Positions 4,724-5,450 of a stretch of 5,450 nucleotides of DNA are shown here, piece after piece. The notes below the pieces were generated by a model. That model did not search any database. It saw nothing but the letters and a program-made list of their open reading frames with translations, and was not told where the DNA came from. Position numbers and translations under genes: made by a program. Source of the stretch: Chloroflexota bacterium (lineage in GTDB: Bacteria > Chloroflexota > Anaerolineae > B4-G1); NCBI GenBank assembly GCA_003648085.1, contig QMOC01000217.1, forward strand, positions 1 to 5,450. The letters are read 5' to 3'. Every line of letters begins with the position of its first letter. The first letter of the stretch is position 1.

Positions 4724-5450
4724 TACACAGCAGGCATAGACGTAGGCGCGATCACCGCCAAGGCGGCCATCCTCAGCGATGGGGAATTACTCGCCACGGC
4801 GCTCATCTTTGCCGGATACGACCGGGCCGCCGCCGCACTCCAGGTGCTCGATCAGGCACTGACGCAGGCGGGGCTCACTCGTGACCAAATTGCTCGCCTG
4901 GTCGCCACCGGCTATGGCCGCGTGCAGGTCCCCGGCGCAGACCGCACCGTCACCGAGATCACCTGCCACGCCCGGGGTGCGCATTACCTCTGCCCCGACG
5001 TGCACACCGTGATTGACATCGGCGGGCAGGATAGCAAGGGCATCGCCGTTGGTCCAGGCGGCAAAGTGCTCGACTTCGTGATGAACGACAAGTGTGCCGC
5101 CGGCACCGGGCGCTTCCTGGAGGTGATGGCCCACGCGCTGGAGGTGGACCTGGCCGACTTTGGCCGCCTGGCCCTCTCCGCCCCGCGTCGCGCCAAGATC
5201 TCCAGCACCTGCACCGTCTTCGCCGAGTCGGAGGTCATCACTCACCTGACTGCTGGCGTGCCCAGGGATGAGATCGCCGCCGGCATTCACGAGGCCATCG
5301 CTGCCCGCATCGCCACCATGGTCGGGCGCATACGGGTGCAGGACGTGGTCGTGCTAACCGGCGGTGTGGCCCGCAACGCAGGAGTCGCCCGTATGCTGGA
5401 GGAGAAACTGGGCCACGCCATCCTGGTGCCGGAGCACGCCCAACTGGCCG
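4721..5450 (+). CDS. BcrAD/BadFG/HgdC-family ATPase (2-hydroxyacyl-CoA dehydratase/benzoyl-CoA reductase activase type), 3' end cut by the window
   Basis: 243 codons are visible of a family usually about 250-270 long. These ASKHA-fold ATPases form homodimers around one [4Fe-4S] cluster and use ATP to push a low-potential electron into a dehydratase or reductase partner. Phosphate-1 motif: AGIDVGAITAKA at 4-15, where the family's usual Ser at position 10 is Ala. Phosphate-2 motif: VIDIGGQDSK at 97-106. Cluster cysteines: Cys125 (NDKCAAGTGRF) and Cys164 (SSTCTVFAESE). Adenosine motif: LTGGVARNAGV at 212-222. The ATG at 4721 is the only start after the in-frame stop at 4703-4705. No Shine-Dalgarno precedes it and no promoter lies close enough, which is odd and explained by the upstream insertion. 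The partner enzyme should lie beyond the right edge. Confidence 0.93.
   Translation, partial: MYTAGIDVGAITAKAAILSDGELLATALIFAGYDRAAAALQVLDQALTQAGLTRDQIARLVATGYGRVQVPGADRTVTEITCHARGAHYLCPDVHTVIDIGGQDSKGIAVGPGGKVLDFVMNDKCAAGTGRFLEVMAHALEVDLADFGRLALSAPRRAKISSTCTVFAESEVITHLTAGVPRDEIAAGIHEAIAARIATMVGRIRVQDVVVLTGGVARNAGVARMLEEKLGHAILVPEHAQLA

Noticed and set aside
4787..5290. Minus-strand frames opposite the ATPase gene
   Set aside because: The plus-strand frame holds every BcrAD/HgdC motif; the minus frames are its antisense shadows.

Overview
The window is a high-GC bacterial chromosomal segment with ordinary, tightly packed genes. The gene content suggests an anaerobic or facultatively anaerobic environmental bacterium: a radical SAM enzyme of the MEMO-associated/PFL-activase type and an ATPase of the BcrAD/BadFG/HgdC type, next to housekeeping glmS. 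The style of the radical SAM protein (N-terminal zinc-ribbon-like cysteines) and the mix of SD-led and apparently leaderless promoters would fit Chloroflexota. That assignment is inference; no rRNA or other marker is present.

Layout. (1) Minus strand, 1914 to 73: complete glmS (glucosamine-6-phosphate synthase). Two bases after its stop, a second minus-strand gene starts at 70 and runs off the window edge; its first 13 residues look like a GT-B glycosyltransferase. (2) 1915-2227: a divergent intergenic region with a promoter for glmS (minus), a promoter for the rightward genes (plus), and one copy of a REP-like palindromic repeat lying about where the glmS transcript should begin. (3) Plus strand, 2228 to 4494: a probable three-gene operon of a small unidentified membrane protein, a TIM-barrel sugar isomerase/epimerase-like protein (7-nt gap) and a radical SAM protein (32-nt overlap). 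(4) 4495-4720: an intergenic region with two near-identical 54-bp copies and a partial copy of the same repeat. They lie inside a roughly 171-bp segment with inverted ends and 10-bp direct flanking repeats. (5) Plus strand from 4721 to the edge: a BcrAD/HgdC-family ATPase, nearly complete (243 codons visible).

The most interesting structure is in region 4. A good sigma70-type promoter (TTGACA-N17-TACCAT) sits 7 bases before an ATG in the left copy of the direct repeat TTGTGATATG. The right copy of the same 10-mer contains the real start codon of the ATPase gene. The simplest reading is that a MITE-like element carrying REP-type hairpins inserted at the start codon of a gene with a leaderless promoter. 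This duplicated the ATG and separated the promoter from the gene by 181 bp. No new biochemical system is evident; the unidentified membrane protein and the unassigned isomerase/radical SAM pair are the main functional unknowns.
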